DNA of 64,000 nt from Hasllibacter sp. MH4015 (GCF_020177575.1 NZ_JAHTBK010000001.1:1609875-1673874), one strand, 5' to 3'. Positions 43,733 through 52,851 are shown, counted from the stretch's first letter. The notes: generated by a model from the sequence alone, not told the origin. Numbers and translations are program-made.

Positions 43733-44446
43733 TCAGGCGGAGGCCGCGATGCCAAGCGGTTCGGCAGCCGGCATCGGATCACGCAACACGTAACCGCGTC
43801 CCCAGACCGTTTCGATATACGTGTCGCCGCCGGTCGCTTCGCTCAGCTTCTTGCGAAGTTTGCAGATGAACACGTCGATGATCTTCAATTCCGGTTCATC
43901 CATGCCGCCATAGAGGTGATTGAGGAACATCTCCTTGGTCAGCGTCGTGCCCTTGCGCAGACTCAGAAGCTCCAGCATTTGGTATTCCTTGCCCGTGAGG
44001 TGGACGGGCGCGCCTTCCACCTCCACCGTTTTGGCGTCGAGATTGACGGAGATGCGACCGGTCTCAATCACCGATTGGGCATGGCCCTTGGAGCGACGGA
44101 TGATGGCGTGGATGCGCGCGACGAGTTCTTCGCGGTGAAACGGCTTGGTCAGGTAATCGTCGGCACCGAAGCCGAAACCCTTGAGCTTGTTTTCCGGATC
44201 GTCGAGGCCTGAAAGGATCAGGATCGGCGTCTCCACCCGTGCGGTGCGCAGGTGGCGCAGCACCTCGTGGCCGGAAACATCAGGAAGGTTCAGGTCCAGA
44301 AGGATGATGTCGTAGTCGTAGAGCTTGGCGAGATCCATCCCCTCCTCCCCCAGATCGGTGGAGTAGACGTTGAGGTTGGCGTGCTTCAACATCATCTCAA
44401 TACTGCGGGACGTGGTGGGATCGTCTTCGACAAGCAGAACGCGCAT
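43733..44446 (-). CDS. ctrA: cell-cycle response regulator CtrA
   Basis: Master response regulator of alphaproteobacteria, controlling motility, division and other cell-cycle genes. The 237-residue protein has a receiver domain with the phospho-acceptor Asp51 ([13 protein letters not shown]), acidic Glu7-Asp9 pocket and Lys in [10 protein letters not shown], then an OmpR-type winged helix with [17 protein letters not shown] and [14 protein letters not shown]. The C-terminus ends GIAASA, similar to the Ala-Ala end that targets Caulobacter CtrA to ClpXP. The ATG at 44446 follows GGAGAGAG. In Rhodobacterales CtrA is often linked to motility and gene transfer agents. Confidence 0.97.
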   Translation of the reverse strand: MRVLLVEDDPTTSRSIEMMLKHANLNVYSTDLGEEGMDLAKLYDYDIILLDLNLPDVSGHEVLRHLRTARVETPILILSGLDDPENKLKGFGFGADDYLTKPFHREELVARIHAIIRRSKGHAQSVIETGRISVNLDAKTVEVEGAPVHLTGKEYQMLELLSLRKGTTLTKEMFLNHLYGGMDEPELKIIDVFICKLRKKLSEATGGDTYIETVWGRGYVLRDPMPAAEPLGIAASA

Positions 44447-44500
44447 CAGCTCTCTCCGGGTAAACTCTTTTGTGTTGTCGCCCACTTTTCGCCGAAATGG

Positions 44501-44532
44501 TTAATTACAGGTTACTGACACCGGATCGATTC
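44501..44532 (-). promoter_or_regulatory. CtrA-box-like site and GANTC in the ctrA upstream region
   Basis: TTAA-N7-TTAC at 44501-44515 matches the CtrA consensus TTAA-N7-TTAA with one change, and GATTC at 44528-44532 is a CcrM methylation site. Both lie 55-86 bases upstream of the ctrA start, between ctrA and sciP. Autoregulation is inferred from the Caulobacter ctrA promoter. Confidence 0.5.
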
Positions 44533-44559
44533 ACAAAAACATCCGGATTTTTTTGAGCC

Positions 44560-44835
44560 TTAGTCGCGAAACTGCTGCAAAGCTGTTGCTTTCAAGGCGT
44601 TTTCGCCGTGCTGGTGCACCGCGGCGCGCCACGCCTCCAACTCCTCCTCCGACAGGCTGTAGGTACGAATCGCCTCCTCCGCCGTCAGAAGCCCGTGGTC
44701 GACCGCCCGCACGACGGCCGCTTTCCGGCTGGCCACCCACCGCGAGGTGCGCGGCGATGGCAGGTCCGAGCGCGTCATGGTGGAGCCATCGGGCAAGGTG
44801 ACGGCATGGGGCCCCTGGATACGTCTGATGTACAT
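44560..44835 (-). CDS. sciP: CtrA inhibitor SciP (DUF1153)
   Basis: A 91-residue helix-turn-helix protein of the SciP family, which in Caulobacter binds CtrA and blocks transcription of CtrA-activated genes. Family blocks are GPHAVTLPDGSTMTRSDLP, TSRWVASRKAAVVRAV, GLLTAEEAIRTYSLSEEEL and the end KATALQQFRD. The ATG at 44835 follows GAGG at five bases. It is the gene directly upstream of ctrA in the same direction (113 bases apart), so regulator and inhibitor may share a transcript. It is divergent from mnmA. Confidence 0.92.
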   Translation of the reverse strand: MYIRRIQGPHAVTLPDGSTMTRSDLPSPRTSRWVASRKAAVVRAVDHGLLTAEEAIRTYSLSEEELEAWRAAVHQHGENALKATALQQFRD

Positions 44836-44965
44836 CTTGGCCTCAAATCTCGCTTGTGTTGCCGGGACCATGGAACAGGAGGCTTAAGATCGCGTAAGCA
44901 GTCCTTGAGATAGCGCGCCTTTTTCCTATATTCCGCGCTTACCCTTCCTCGTCAGGACCGATCCC

Positions 44966-46108
44966 ATGGCGCTCGACCAAAAAAGCGGCCTCAACTCCCT
45001 TGGCTTTGCCAAATCGCCTGCGGATACGCGCGTGGTGGTGGCGATGTCAGGTGGTGTGGATTCCTCGGTCGTCGCCGCGCAATTGGCCGAAGAAGGCTAT
45101 GACGTGGTGGGCGTGACTTTGCAGCTTTACGACCACGGCGCGGCCTTGGCCAAAAAGGGCGCGTGCTGCGCCGGGCGCGACATCCACGATGCCGCACGCG
45201 TGGCCGAGACGATGGATTTTCCGCACTACGTCCTCGATTACGAGAATGTGTTCCGTGACGCGGTCATCGACGAATTCGCCGACAGCTACCTTGCGGGCGC
45301 CACTCCGGTGCCATGCATCCGCTGCAACGAGCGGGTGAAGTTCAAGGATTTGCTGGCGACGGCGAAAGACCTCGATGCGGATTGCATGGCGACGGGCCAT
45401 TACATTCAACGCAAGATGGGTGTGGAAAAGGCGGAGCTTTACTCCGCCGCCGATGCCGCGCGCGACCAGAGTTATTTCCTTTTCTCTACCACGCAGGAGC
45501 AACTGGATTACCTACGCTTTCCGCTTGGCCACCTGACCTCCAAGGCCGAAACCCGTGCGTTGGCCGCAAAATACGGGCTGAGCGTGGCCGACAAGCCCGA
45601 CAGCCAGGATATCTGCTTCGTGCCGAATGGCGATTATGCGTCCGTCATCGAAAAGCTGCGCCCCGGTGCGGCCGATCCCGGAGAGATCGTGGATACGGAC
45701 GGCAACGTCCTCGGCCAACACCGTGGTGTCATCCATTACACGATCGGGCAACGGCGCGGCCTTGGCATCGGGGGGCTGGCCGATCCGCTTTACGTGGTGA
45801 AACTCGACCCCGACACGCGCCGCGTCATCGTCGGCCCGAAAGAAGCGCTCAGCACCCGAACCGTGCCGGTGCGGGAGATCAACTGGCTGGGGGATGCACC
45901 CTTCGACAGCCGCGATGCGTGGGAGCTGGAGGTCAAGATCCGCTCCACCCGCCCGCCGCGCGCCGCGACAATCCGGCCCCTGTCCCCGACTGAGGCAGAG
46001 GTCGAACTGATCGTGGCCGAAGAAGGCGTCAGCCCCGGACAGGCCTGCGTGTTCTATTCGCCGGAAGGCGGGCGCATCTTCGGGGGCGGCTGGATTCACA
46101 GGGGCTGA
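44966..46108 (+). CDS. mnmA: tRNA 2-thiouridylase
   Basis: Adds sulfur to U34 of tRNA-Lys, -Glu and -Gln. The 380-residue protein has the PP-loop AMSGGVDSS (27-35), the catalytic cysteines in [10 protein letters not shown] and [13 protein letters not shown], and the C-terminal beta-barrel with SPGQACVFY. The start ATG lies 130 bases from the divergent sciP start. It is convergent with the exported-protein gene at 46115, with six bases between the stops. Confidence 0.96.
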   Translation: MALDQKSGLNSLGFAKSPADTRVVVAMSGGVDSSVVAAQLAEEGYDVVGVTLQLYDHGAALAKKGACCAGRDIHDAARVAETMDFPHYVLDYENVFRDAVIDEFADSYLAGATPVPCIRCNERVKFKDLLATAKDLDADCMATGHYIQRKMGVEKAELYSAADAARDQSYFLFSTTQEQLDYLRFPLGHLTSKAETRALAAKYGLSVADKPDSQDICFVPNGDYASVIEKLRPGAADPGEIVDTDGNVLGQHRGVIHYTIGQRRGLGIGGLADPLYVVKLDPDTRRVIVGPKEALSTRTVPVREINWLGDAPFDSRDAWELEVKIRSTRPPRAATIRPLSPTEAEVELIVAEEGVSPGQACVFYSPEGGRIFGGGWIHRG

Positions 46109-46114
46109 CGCCCT

Positions 46115-46810
46115 TCAGAACCCACCGCCCATCAGGAAGCTGCGAAAGGTCAGGGATTGGTGTCCGAGGGTCAGGACGATCTGGGCGCTTTCAACGTGGA
46201 TCACAGTATCCGATGGACCGTGCCGTCCGGTAAGGGCATAGCCGTCCGGGCCGTAAAGCGCTTGGCGGAACGCGATATTCGCGCTTGATCCGACCTCCGC
46301 GTAATGCGCGTTCAGCGTGGCAAGCGCGGCATCCTCCGGCACGATGGCCACAACCCGCGCGTCGTCCCACACGAAAGAGCAATGCAGCCGCGCCACGGCC
46401 CCGTCGGGCCAGACATCGGGGTCGTCGGATAGGGGAAGGGCCGCACGCATCAACGCGAACATGCGCGGCTCCACGAAGCCGCGTTCCGCGAACGCCTCCC
46501 GCGTGGCGAGGCCGTACCGCCCGCACCCAAAGATCGCGCCGGGCAAGGCGCGCGCGCTGTCGGGGCCGAACGTGCCGCCGATGGCCCACAGGAACGGGTC
46601 CGGTTCGGGCGTATCCATTGGGCCGGATCGGATCAGATGGGTCGGCACGGCCTCTGACAGGGCCGCGATGAACCGATCCTCCGCCAAGAACGGCTGCCGC
46701 GCCAGATCGAGGATCGCGGCCATCGGCATGATCAGCGGGTCCGGCGCGTCCTGACCTTTAGCGGACGCCGCGGCGCAAAGGCAGAACAGGAAGGCGAATA
46801 CGCGCGTCAT
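46115..46810 (-). CDS. exported protein of unknown function
   Basis: A 231-residue protein with a signal peptide (residues 1-19, ending ASAKG). Two cysteines (in IFGCGRYG and RLHCSFVWDD) could form a disulfide. No family is recognised. The N-terminus is slightly hydrophilic after the signal, with repeated proline, and the C-terminal third is beta-rich. It lies between mnmA and the tRNA-Asp pair; no operon partner. Confidence 0.72.
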   Translation of the reverse strand: MTRVFAFLFCLCAAASAKGQDAPDPLIMPMAAILDLARQPFLAEDRFIAALSEAVPTHLIRSGPMDTPEPDPFLWAIGGTFGPDSARALPGAIFGCGRYGLATREAFAERGFVEPRMFALMRAALPLSDDPDVWPDGAVARLHCSFVWDDARVVAIVPEDAALATLNAHYAEVGSSANIAFRQALYGPDGYALTGRHGPSDTVIHVESAQIVLTLGHQSLTFRSFLMGGGF

Positions 46811-46920
46811 GGGGTTGGATAGAGCGCGGCGAAGCGCCGTTGCAAGGCGCGGGACACAGATGTGATGTCAGCGCGATGCGCGCCCGCGATCCAGAGGGGT
46901 CTAGCATCTGGCATTGGAAT

Positions 46921-46997
46921 TGGCGCGGTTGACGGGGCTCGAACCCGCGACCCCCGGCGTGACAGGCCGGTACTCTAACCAACTGAGCTACAACCGC
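46921..46997 (-). tRNA. tRNA-Asp (anticodon GTC), copy 2
   Basis: A 77-base cloverleaf with encoded CCA. The anticodon loop is CTGTCAC. It is identical to the copy at 47032-47108 and lies 34 bases downstream of it, so both are probably cut from one precursor. Confidence 0.96.
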
Positions 46998-47031
46998 GCA
47001 TCACGCCTTGACCGTCGAAAGTGCAGGATGG

Positions 47032-47108
47032 TGGCGCGGTTGACGGGGCTCGAACCCGCGACCCCCGGCGTGACAGGCCGGTACTCTAACCAACTGAGCT
47101 ACAACCGC
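47032..47108 (-). tRNA. tRNA-Asp (anticodon GTC), copy 1
   Basis: A 77-base cloverleaf with encoded CCA and anticodon GTC in loop CTGTCAC. T-loop is TTCGAGC. The 138 bases between it and the transporter gene hold nothing recognisable. Tgt and GluQRS encoded elsewhere in the window modify G34 of this tRNA. Confidence 0.96.
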
Positions 47109-47246
47109 TCACCCTGCACCGGACTGCTCCGGCGTGAGGGGCGGTTTAAGACCCGCCGCCTACCCCGTCAAGCGCCGTTGCGCGCCCCCGCCCGGTATTG
47201 TTGCGGATAATCCGAAACGTGGCCCCTTCGCCCGGCGCAAACCGCC

Positions 47247-48221
47247 TCAACCCCGCCGGATCGGACGTTCCGCCGCCGGGCCGACGCCCGCTTGCCTGCG
47301 TTCGCGCGCAAAGACATAGAGCCCGCCCCCCGCGATCAGTGCAGCACCCAGGATCGTCGCCACGCCGGGACGTTCGGCAAAGACGGTCCAGCCGATCACG
47401 ATGGCGGCGGGAAGGGCGACGTATTCATAGGACGCGATGGTGGCGGCATTGCCCAAACGATAGGCTTGGCTGAGGCTATAGCCGATCGCCGCTGACATCA
47501 GGCCGAGAGTCGCGAATTTCCACCAATCCCCCGGCTCCGGCCAAATCCACGCGCGCAGCAGGAATTGCAGGCTGGGATTGTTCACGCCCTGCGCGAACCG
47601 CCCGTCGCCTACGCCAACGTAGAACAGCGCCGATACCGCGATAAATGCCACCTGGATGTAGATCGCCATGGCCGATGCCGCCGATTGCGCGCCAAGCTTC
47701 CGCGTCATGACCTGCATGCCCGCGTAACACGCCGCCGCCAGGACCGGCAGGATCAGCGCCCCGCGGGGGGCCTCCCCCCAATCGACGCCGGGGGCCATCA
47801 TCACGGCCACGCCCGCCAGCCCGACCAGAATGGCGGTCAGGCGATGCCGACCGACACGCTCCCCCAGGACAGGGATCGCCAGAAGCGTGATGAAAAGCGG
47901 CGCCACGAAAAACAGCGCAACCGCCGCGCCGAGCGGCATAACCGCAAGGGCCGCGAAATAGAGCATGTTGGCCGCGACGATCAGAAGCGCCCGGATCGCG
48001 TGCAGGCCCGGCTGCGCCGTCCGCAACAGCCGCAAGCCGCCCTCGTATCGCAGAATGATCGCGGTGAAAACGACGCCGATGATCGAACGCACGAAGACCA
48101 TCTGGTGCAGGGGGTAGCCGCCCGAAAGCAGCTTGATGAGCGTGTCATTGACCGAAATGCAGACCATCGCGACGAGGATAAGCACGATCGCGCGCGTGGG
48201 CGTCGGGGCCGCGTCAGCCAT
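47247..48221 (-). CDS. DMT superfamily (EamA) transporter
   Basis: A 324-residue inner-membrane protein with ten hydrophobic segments in two EamA halves (about 12-140 and 155-295), a pattern of drug/metabolite transporters. The substrate is unknown. The ATG at 48221 is chosen because it begins the hydrophobic part; it overlaps the end of the upstream GNAT gene by eight bases, so they are coupled. The region between it and the tRNA genes is short and empty. Confidence 0.87.
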   Translation of the reverse strand: MADAAPTPTRAIVLILVAMVCISVNDTLIKLLSGGYPLHQMVFVRSIIGVVFTAIILRYEGGLRLLRTAQPGLHAIRALLIVAANMLYFAALAVMPLGAAVALFFVAPLFITLLAIPVLGERVGRHRLTAILVGLAGVAVMMAPGVDWGEAPRGALILPVLAAACYAGMQVMTRKLGAQSAASAMAIYIQVAFIAVSALFYVGVGDGRFAQGVNNPSLQFLLRAWIWPEPGDWWKFATLGLMSAAIGYSLSQAYRLGNAATIASYEYVALPAAIVIGWTVFAERPGVATILGAALIAGGGLYVFARERRQAGVGPAAERPIRRG

Positions 48222-48735
48222 GGGGCAGACCCCGCAAACGGTCGACCAGTTGCGTCGCCTCCGGCCAGCCCACGATGACGGATGGTACGGCCTCGCCCAG
48301 GATCGTGTCATTGAATTCCCGCCCCTCGATACCGCCCCAGCTCCGGTAGATCCGGCGCGCCGTGCGATTGGCGCTCAGCACCTCAAGGGTCAGCGCACCG
48401 GGAATGGCGAGGATGGCCACCGCCGACATCAGCGCCCGACCCACCCCCTGGGCGCGTGCCACCGGTGCCACATGCAGATTGTCGAGATACGCACAGCCGT
48501 CCGGCCCCTCATCGAGCATGGCGGCGAACCCGATCAGGTCGTCGCGCGCATCGTGCGCCACGAAGGCGCGGCTGGTCGACAACACCCCCGGATGCCACCG
48601 CTGCTGCATATAGGTGCTGAGCCGGGAACCCAGGGCCGCCTCGGGCAAGAGGCCCGCGTAATCGCGCCGCCAATTCGCCTCGTGCAGATGCGCGATGGCG
48701 GCGAGGTCGTCTTGCATGGCGGGGCGGATGAACAT
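48214..48735 (-). CDS. GNAT family N-acetyltransferase
   Basis: A 173-residue protein with the acetyl-CoA-binding motif A, LHVAPVARAQGVGRALM (about residues 91-107, with the Q/RxxGxG/A pattern), and motif B with VLSANRTARRIYRSWG. The acceptor substrate is unknown. The ATG at 48735 begins the domain (MFIRPAMQDDL); a longer open frame upstream runs antisense over the pirin start and is not credible. Coupled by overlap to the EamA transporter. Confidence 0.82.
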   Translation of the reverse strand: MFIRPAMQDDLAAIAHLHEANWRRDYAGLLPEAALGSRLSTYMQQRWHPGVLSTSRAFVAHDARDDLIGFAAMLDEGPDGCAYLDNLHVAPVARAQGVGRALMSAVAILAIPGALTLEVLSANRTARRIYRSWGGIEGREFNDTILGEAVPSVIVGWPEATQLVDRLRGLPHG

Positions 48736-48823
48736 GCGCGCACGCTGCCTGCGCGCGCAATCGCTGGCAAGGGCGGATAGGGCGGCCCAAGGCGCGGCGA
48801 CGGGCAGGACGGCCCTGGGGCGT

Positions 48824-49762
48824 TTACCGCTCAGGCAGCGGAATGAATTCGCCGTTGTCGGTCGGGGGCAGTTGGAAGCGACCGTGTTGCCAATCCCCTT
48901 GGCGCCAGGCCTCTTTCGCCTCTTCGATGCGCTCCTTGGAGGAGGCGACGAAGTTCCACCAGATGTGACGAGGGCCTTCGAGCGTCTCACCGCCCAGGAT
49001 CATGACGCGCGCGCCTTTCGATCCGGCCTGCATCGACACGCGGTCGCCGGGGCGGAAGACCATCATCTGCCCCCGCTCGAAGGTCTCGCCCGCAATCGTC
49101 ACGTCGCCATCGAGGACGTAAGCGCCGCGATCCTCGTGATCGTCGGGCATCGGCAGTTTGGCACCGGGCTGCAATAGCGCGTCGGCGTAGAACATCTCGG
49201 ACGGCGTCTTGACCGGCGCAGCCGCGCCATAGGCCGTGCCGAGGATCAGGCGAAGCTCTTTACCCTCCCCCTCCAGAAACGGCAGATCGGCCTTTGCGGC
49301 ATGGACGAAATCGGGCGCACCGTCTTCGGCATCCTTGGGCAGGGCGATCCAGGTCTGAATGCCCGAAAGGCGATAGGGTTCGTTCAGCATATCGCCGTCG
49401 ATCCGCTCGGAATGGGTGATCCCACGGCCCGCCGTCATCAGGTTCACCGCGCCCGGCTCAATCCATTGATCCGTGCCGAGGCTGTCGCGGTGGTGAAACT
49501 TGCCCTCGTAAAGGTAGGTCACAGTCGAGAGGCCGATATGGGGGTGCGGACGGATGTCGACCCCCTGGCCCGTCAGGAATTCCGCCGGACCCATCTGGTC
49601 GAAGAAGATGAAGGGGCCGACCATCTGCCGCTTGGGCGCAGGTAGGGCGCGGCGGACCTCGAAATCGCCAAGATCGCGAGCCCGCGGCACGATCACGGTC
49701 TCGATCGCGTCCACGGCGTCACCGGTCGGGCATTCGGGGTCGAGGGCGGGGTTCCAGCTCAT
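48824..49762 (-). CDS. pirin family protein
   Basis: A 312-residue bicupin with an N-terminal pirin domain containing DIRPHPHIGLSTVTYL and RGITHSER, and a C-terminal pirin domain with VLDGDVTIAGETF. The histidines of RPHPHIGL match the metal ligands of pirin. Bacterial pirins act as quercetinases or regulators; the activity here is unknown. The gene stands alone on the minus strand, 88 bases upstream of the GNAT gene. Confidence 0.9.
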   Translation of the reverse strand: MSWNPALDPECPTGDAVDAIETVIVPRARDLGDFEVRRALPAPKRQMVGPFIFFDQMGPAEFLTGQGVDIRPHPHIGLSTVTYLYEGKFHHRDSLGTDQWIEPGAVNLMTAGRGITHSERIDGDMLNEPYRLSGIQTWIALPKDAEDGAPDFVHAAKADLPFLEGEGKELRLILGTAYGAAAPVKTPSEMFYADALLQPGAKLPMPDDHEDRGAYVLDGDVTIAGETFERGQMMVFRPGDRVSMQAGSKGARVMILGGETLEGPRHIWWNFVASSKERIEEAKEAWRQGDWQHGRFQLPPTDNGEFIPLPER

Positions 49763-49866
49763 GTCACGCGGCTCCTTGTGGGCTTGGGACTGAACCAGAG
49801 ATAGCGGTCAGGCCGCCCGCCGCCAATTCCCCCGCACCGAACCCGTCCTGTGCGCCACCGCGCAGA

Positions 49867-50232
49867 TCAGACGGCTTTCAGCCCGAAGAGTTCGACATCG
49901 CGGATCGGCTGTTGTTTCTGGGCCAGTTGGATACCGGTAATCAGGCGAACGATCGTCCAGACCATCCAGAACAACAGCACCAATGCGCCCACCAAGACGA
50001 AGGACAGGATGATTCCAAGCACGATCATCAAGAACCCCCACCAGAAGGTGCGGATCAGGAAATCCAGGTGCGTGTCGAGGACCGCGTTATTGCCCCGTTC
50101 CACGTAGGCGTAGACCAATCCGCCGATGGCCGCGAAGGGCACGAGGAAGCTTCCGGCATAGACGATATAGATGATGATCGCCGGTTGCAGGGGGTTTCCT
50201 TGGCCGGGGGGCATGATCTTGGTGTCGCTCAT
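49867..50232 (-). CDS. DUF4870-like small membrane protein
   Basis: A 121-residue protein with three hydrophobic segments (about residues 20-45, 60-95 with a long LVGALVLLFWMVWTIVRL helix) and a short polar tail. The pattern matches the DUF4870 family of unknown function. It lies between pirin and tRNA-Val without a partner. The 221-base gap upstream, to 50453, holds no gene. Confidence 0.72.
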   Translation of the reverse strand: MSDTKIMPPGQGNPLQPAIIIYIVYAGSFLVPFAAIGGLVYAYVERGNNAVLDTHLDFLIRTFWWGFLMIVLGIILSFVLVGALVLLFWMVWTIVRLITGIQLAQKQQPIRDVELFGLKAV

Positions 50233-50453
50233 CGGGCCGTCCTGTCATGTCTGCGCGTTCGGGCGGAGTGTGGCCAGGACTGGACCGGCGGGTCAAGTCG
50301 GCGGACCCGTCGGGCCGGGATTTGTCGCCTCCCCGGGAAAGGACCGGGCAAGCGTCCCCGCGTGCTCGGCTGGTGTGCAGGAGCGCCGATGCGGCATCGG
50401 CCCCCGGCAGAACCCGCTTCCGGGCGCACGTCTTTTTCTGGAGAAAGGTATGG

Positions 50454-50529
50454 TGGTGGGTGGTGAGGGGCTCGAACCCCCGACATCCTCGGTGTAAACG
50501 AGACGCTCTACCAACTGAGCTAACCACCC
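50454..50529 (-). tRNA. tRNA-Val (anticodon TAC)
   Basis: A 76-base cloverleaf with encoded CCA. The anticodon loop TTTACAC gives TAC, reading GTA codons. The T-loop is TTCGAGC and the acceptor stem GGGTGGT pairs fully. Confidence 0.95.
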
Positions 50530-50575
50530 GAACCGACGCTCCGCATAGCAAAGGACGCGGCCCCCCGGCAAGCGA

Positions 50576-51151
50576 TTACTCGGCCAGGACGCGCGCGCGC
50601 CCCGCCTCCACATGATGCACCACCCCCTGCCCGCCCGGCAGCGCGCCCAGATCGGTCGGCGGCAGATGAAGGGCAAGGCAGCGCAGCAGGCGGGACGTGA
50701 CGCCATGGGTCACGATGACCGTCGGCCCGGTCAGATCGTCGAGGACCGCGCGGCACCGTTGCGTCATCTCCTGCAACGTCTCTCCACCTGGCGCGTCGAA
50801 TTTCCAAAGGTGCCGGTCGCGGGACATGTCGATATCGGGGAACTCGGCCCGGATCTCCCCAAGGCTGCGCCCGACCCAATGGCCCACGTTGATCTCTTTC
50901 AGCCGATCATCGCTTACCGCATTGGCGACCATGGGACCCAACGCAATCTCGGCGGTCATCTGCGCCCGCCCGGACGGGCTGACCCTGATATCGTAGTGAT
51001 CCGGCGCGTGCCGTGCCAGAAGCCGCCCCTGCGCCGCTGCCTGCGCCCGCCCCAGATCGGTCAGGGGGGAATCCTTCCACCCCTGCATCCGATCGGCCAG
51101 GTTCCACTCCGTCTCGCCGTGGCGAAGGATGAAAAGCGGCGGATAGGTCAT
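50576..51151 (-). CDS. histidine phosphatase (phosphoglycerate mutase-like) protein
   Basis: A 191-residue protein with the phosphohistidine signature LFILRHGETEWN (about residues 5-16) and the second catalytic histidine in VIVTHGVTSR. The second signature FDAPGGETLQEM is also present. Members include alpha-ribazole phosphatase and 2,3-bisphosphoglycerate-independent phosphatases, so the substrate stays open. The ATG at 51151 begins the domain; a GTG at 51175 would add eight residues. The ribosome site is weak in both cases. Confidence 0.85.
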   Translation of the reverse strand: MTYPPLFILRHGETEWNLADRMQGWKDSPLTDLGRAQAAAQGRLLARHAPDHYDIRVSPSGRAQMTAEIALGPMVANAVSDDRLKEINVGHWVGRSLGEIRAEFPDIDMSRDRHLWKFDAPGGETLQEMTQRCRAVLDDLTGPTVIVTHGVTSRLLRCLALHLPPTDLGALPGGQGVVHHVEAGRARVLAE

Positions 51152-51198
51152 GCGGGAAGGCTGGATTTCGGGCACGTGATGTCGTCGCGGGATACAAC

Positions 51199-51398
51199 GC
51201 GTCGGTCAGGCCATCCGCAAAACGTCGTGCTCAAAACAACCGTAACAGAAGAAAAATCGTGGGTGATAAGAGACTTGCACTCCTGACCCAGCGCCGCGCA
51301 TAGCGAGGCGCGTCGGTCAGGCCACCCGCAAAACGTCGTGCTCAACACAACCGTAACACAAGAAAAATGGTGGGTGATAAGAGATTTGAACTCCTGAC
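51199..51398 (-). repeat. tandem duplication including the 3' half of tRNA-Val
   Basis: Two 89-base copies, 51199-51287 and 51310-51398, 111 bases apart, with six differences. The right copy covers the 3' part of the intact tRNA-Val(CAC) and its trailer. The left copy holds only the tRNA remnant at 51257-51287 (acceptor and T-arm, with CCA changed to CGA and T-loop TGCAAGT), then its own trailer; the 5' half is lost. It is therefore a decayed tandem copy. Confidence 0.85.
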
Positions 51399-51442
51399 AT
51401 CTTCGATGTGAACGAAGCGCTCTACCACTGAGCTAATCACCC
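51368..51442 (-). tRNA. tRNA-Val (anticodon CAC)
   Basis: A 75-base cloverleaf with encoded CCA. The anticodon loop TTCACAT gives CAC, reading GTG. The T-loop is TTCAAAT and the stems pair well. A decayed 31-base copy of its 3' end lies downstream at 51257-51287. Confidence 0.95.
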
Positions 51443-51455
51443 GTTGGGCGGGCTT

Positions 51456-51950
51456 TTAGCTTCCATCGCCGGCATCTGCAAGGGGGGCGACATCGCCCGC
51501 ATCGGGCGCCTCATCCGCGCGCTTGAGCTTGATCGTCAGCACCGCGCCGTTGGGCTTTTCCATGCGCTTCTTGACCATCAATTTGCCCATGGGCGGCACC
51601 ACGATTTCGTCTGCTTTGTCGAGCGCCTTGCCCAGTTCGTCCAGCAGAACATCCATCACCATCTTGACGTCGGAGCGTTTGACCGACACGCGATTGGACA
51701 CCGCTTCGATGAGGTCCGGACGGCGCAGGCGCTCATCCGCCTCTGCGGTGGCGGGGGCCGCGGGTTCGGGCGCTTTGGCCATTTTGGTGGGCGTTTCCTT
51801 CACGACGCCAAGGGGGGCGGCGGCCTTCTCCTTCGCTGTGCTCTTGGTCGAGGTCGTCCGGCTGCGGGTCGTGCCGGTCGCGGAGCGTCTTGGCCCCGCC
51901 GATGTCGATTTGCGTTTCGTCGTTTTGGTGGATTTCGTGGTCGTCGCCAT
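51456..51950 (-). CDS. HU/IHF family DNA-binding protein with basic N-terminal extension
   Basis: A 164-residue nucleoid protein. The N-terminal part (residues 1-75) is a Lys/Thr/Ser-rich tail, like histone H1 tails. The C-terminal part (about 80-155) has the HU pattern: LIEAVSNRVSVKRSDVKMVM, LGKALDKADEIVVPPMGKL and ending VLTIKLKR. The ATG at 51950 is preferred; a longer frame has only a TTG start. It ends 13 bases from tRNA-Val. Function as a nucleoid-packing protein is inferred. Confidence 0.82.
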   Translation of the reverse strand: MATTTKSTKTTKRKSTSAGPRRSATGTTRSRTTSTKSTAKEKAAAPLGVVKETPTKMAKAPEPAAPATAEADERLRRPDLIEAVSNRVSVKRSDVKMVMDVLLDELGKALDKADEIVVPPMGKLMVKKRMEKPNGAVLTIKLKRADEAPDAGDVAPLADAGDGS

Positions 51951-52074
51951 GCGTCTCGTGCCCCTTTGTCCCTGCGTTGCCTTGATCCCGGCGGATCGGA
52001 GCGCAGATTGTTTCCGTTTCACGAACAACCTAACGGATCAGGGGCTTTTCTGCCACCCCGACGCTACAAAAGCG

Positions 52075-52851
52075 TTAAGCCTGTGGCGAAACCAACCGCA
52101 GACGACGGCGATCCCATCGCGGCCAGCCAATCAGTTCGGACACCGTGACGAATCGAAATCCACGCCCGGTGAGGCCGTCAAGCGCCGACGGCATAGCGCG
52201 CACCGTCGCCGTGTGGATGTCATGGGCAAGGATCACACCACCGGAATGCCCGCCGCGTACGATGCGCTGCGACACCACCGTCGATCCGGGCCGTTGCCAG
52301 TCAAGCGGATCGACCGACCACAGGATCGTGGGCATGGAGCGCGATTGGTGCAGCATCAGGCGCTGGCGGTCATAGAGGTTTCCGTAAGGCGGGCGCATCG
52401 TGACCGGCGGGCGGCCCACGGCCGCGAAGACCGCCTGATTTGTGCGGTCGATCTGGTTCAACAGCGCGCCGTCCGAATGCCCGTAGAGGCTGGGATGCGA
52501 CCACGTGTGATTGCCGATCTCGTGCCCCTCCGCCACCATCCGTTGCAGGATCTGCGGATAGCGCGCGGCGTTGCGCCCGATCACGTAAAAGGTCGCCCGG
52601 ATACCGCGGACGCGGAGCATATCCAGAAGCTGCGGTGTCAGGCGCGGATGGGGGCCATCGTCGAAGGTCATCGCCACCAGCGGCTGCGCCGTGGGGATGT
52701 GCGTGACGGTCGCGTCCACACCGCGCAGGATCGGGCCGCGGCCGGCAAAGCTCTGCCCCGCGGCCTGCGCCTGCGCCGGGCGAACCAAGGCGGGGGCGGC
52801 CAGGGCCGCGATGGAGCCAAGAAGCAGGGAACGGCGGTTGAACGAAGACAT
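52075..52851 (-). CDS. exported polysaccharide deacetylase family protein
   Basis: A 258-residue NodB-type carbohydrate esterase, expected to remove N-acetyl groups from a polysaccharide or peptidoglycan outside the cytoplasm. The N-terminus SFNRRSLLLGSIAALAAPAL with AQA resembles a Tat signal peptide. Catalytic motifs are TFDDGPHPRLT (Asp pair and metal), HTWSHPSL (two histidines), RPPYG and a C-terminal ILAHDIH. The gene lies alone on the minus strand, convergent with nothing. Confidence 0.87.
   Translation of the reverse strand: MSSFNRRSLLLGSIAALAAPALVRPAQAQAAGQSFAGRGPILRGVDATVTHIPTAQPLVAMTFDDGPHPRLTPQLLDMLRVRGIRATFYVIGRNAARYPQILQRMVAEGHEIGNHTWSHPSLYGHSDGALLNQIDRTNQAVFAAVGRPPVTMRPPYGNLYDRQRLMLHQSRSMPTILWSVDPLDWQRPGSTVVSQRIVRGGHSGGVILAHDIHTATVRAMPSALDGLTGRGFRFVTVSELIGWPRWDRRRLRLVSPQA

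Noticed and set aside
44875-44895. CtrA box in the sciP-mnmA gap (TTAAGATCGCGTAAG)
   Set aside because: The half-sites fit only with wrong spacing or two mismatches, so the match is too weak.
51199-51398. tRNA-adjacent direct repeats as phage or island attachment sites
   Set aside because: The repeat extends 59 bases past the tRNA into the trailer, there is no integrase, and only 22 bases lie between copies, so tandem duplication fits better.
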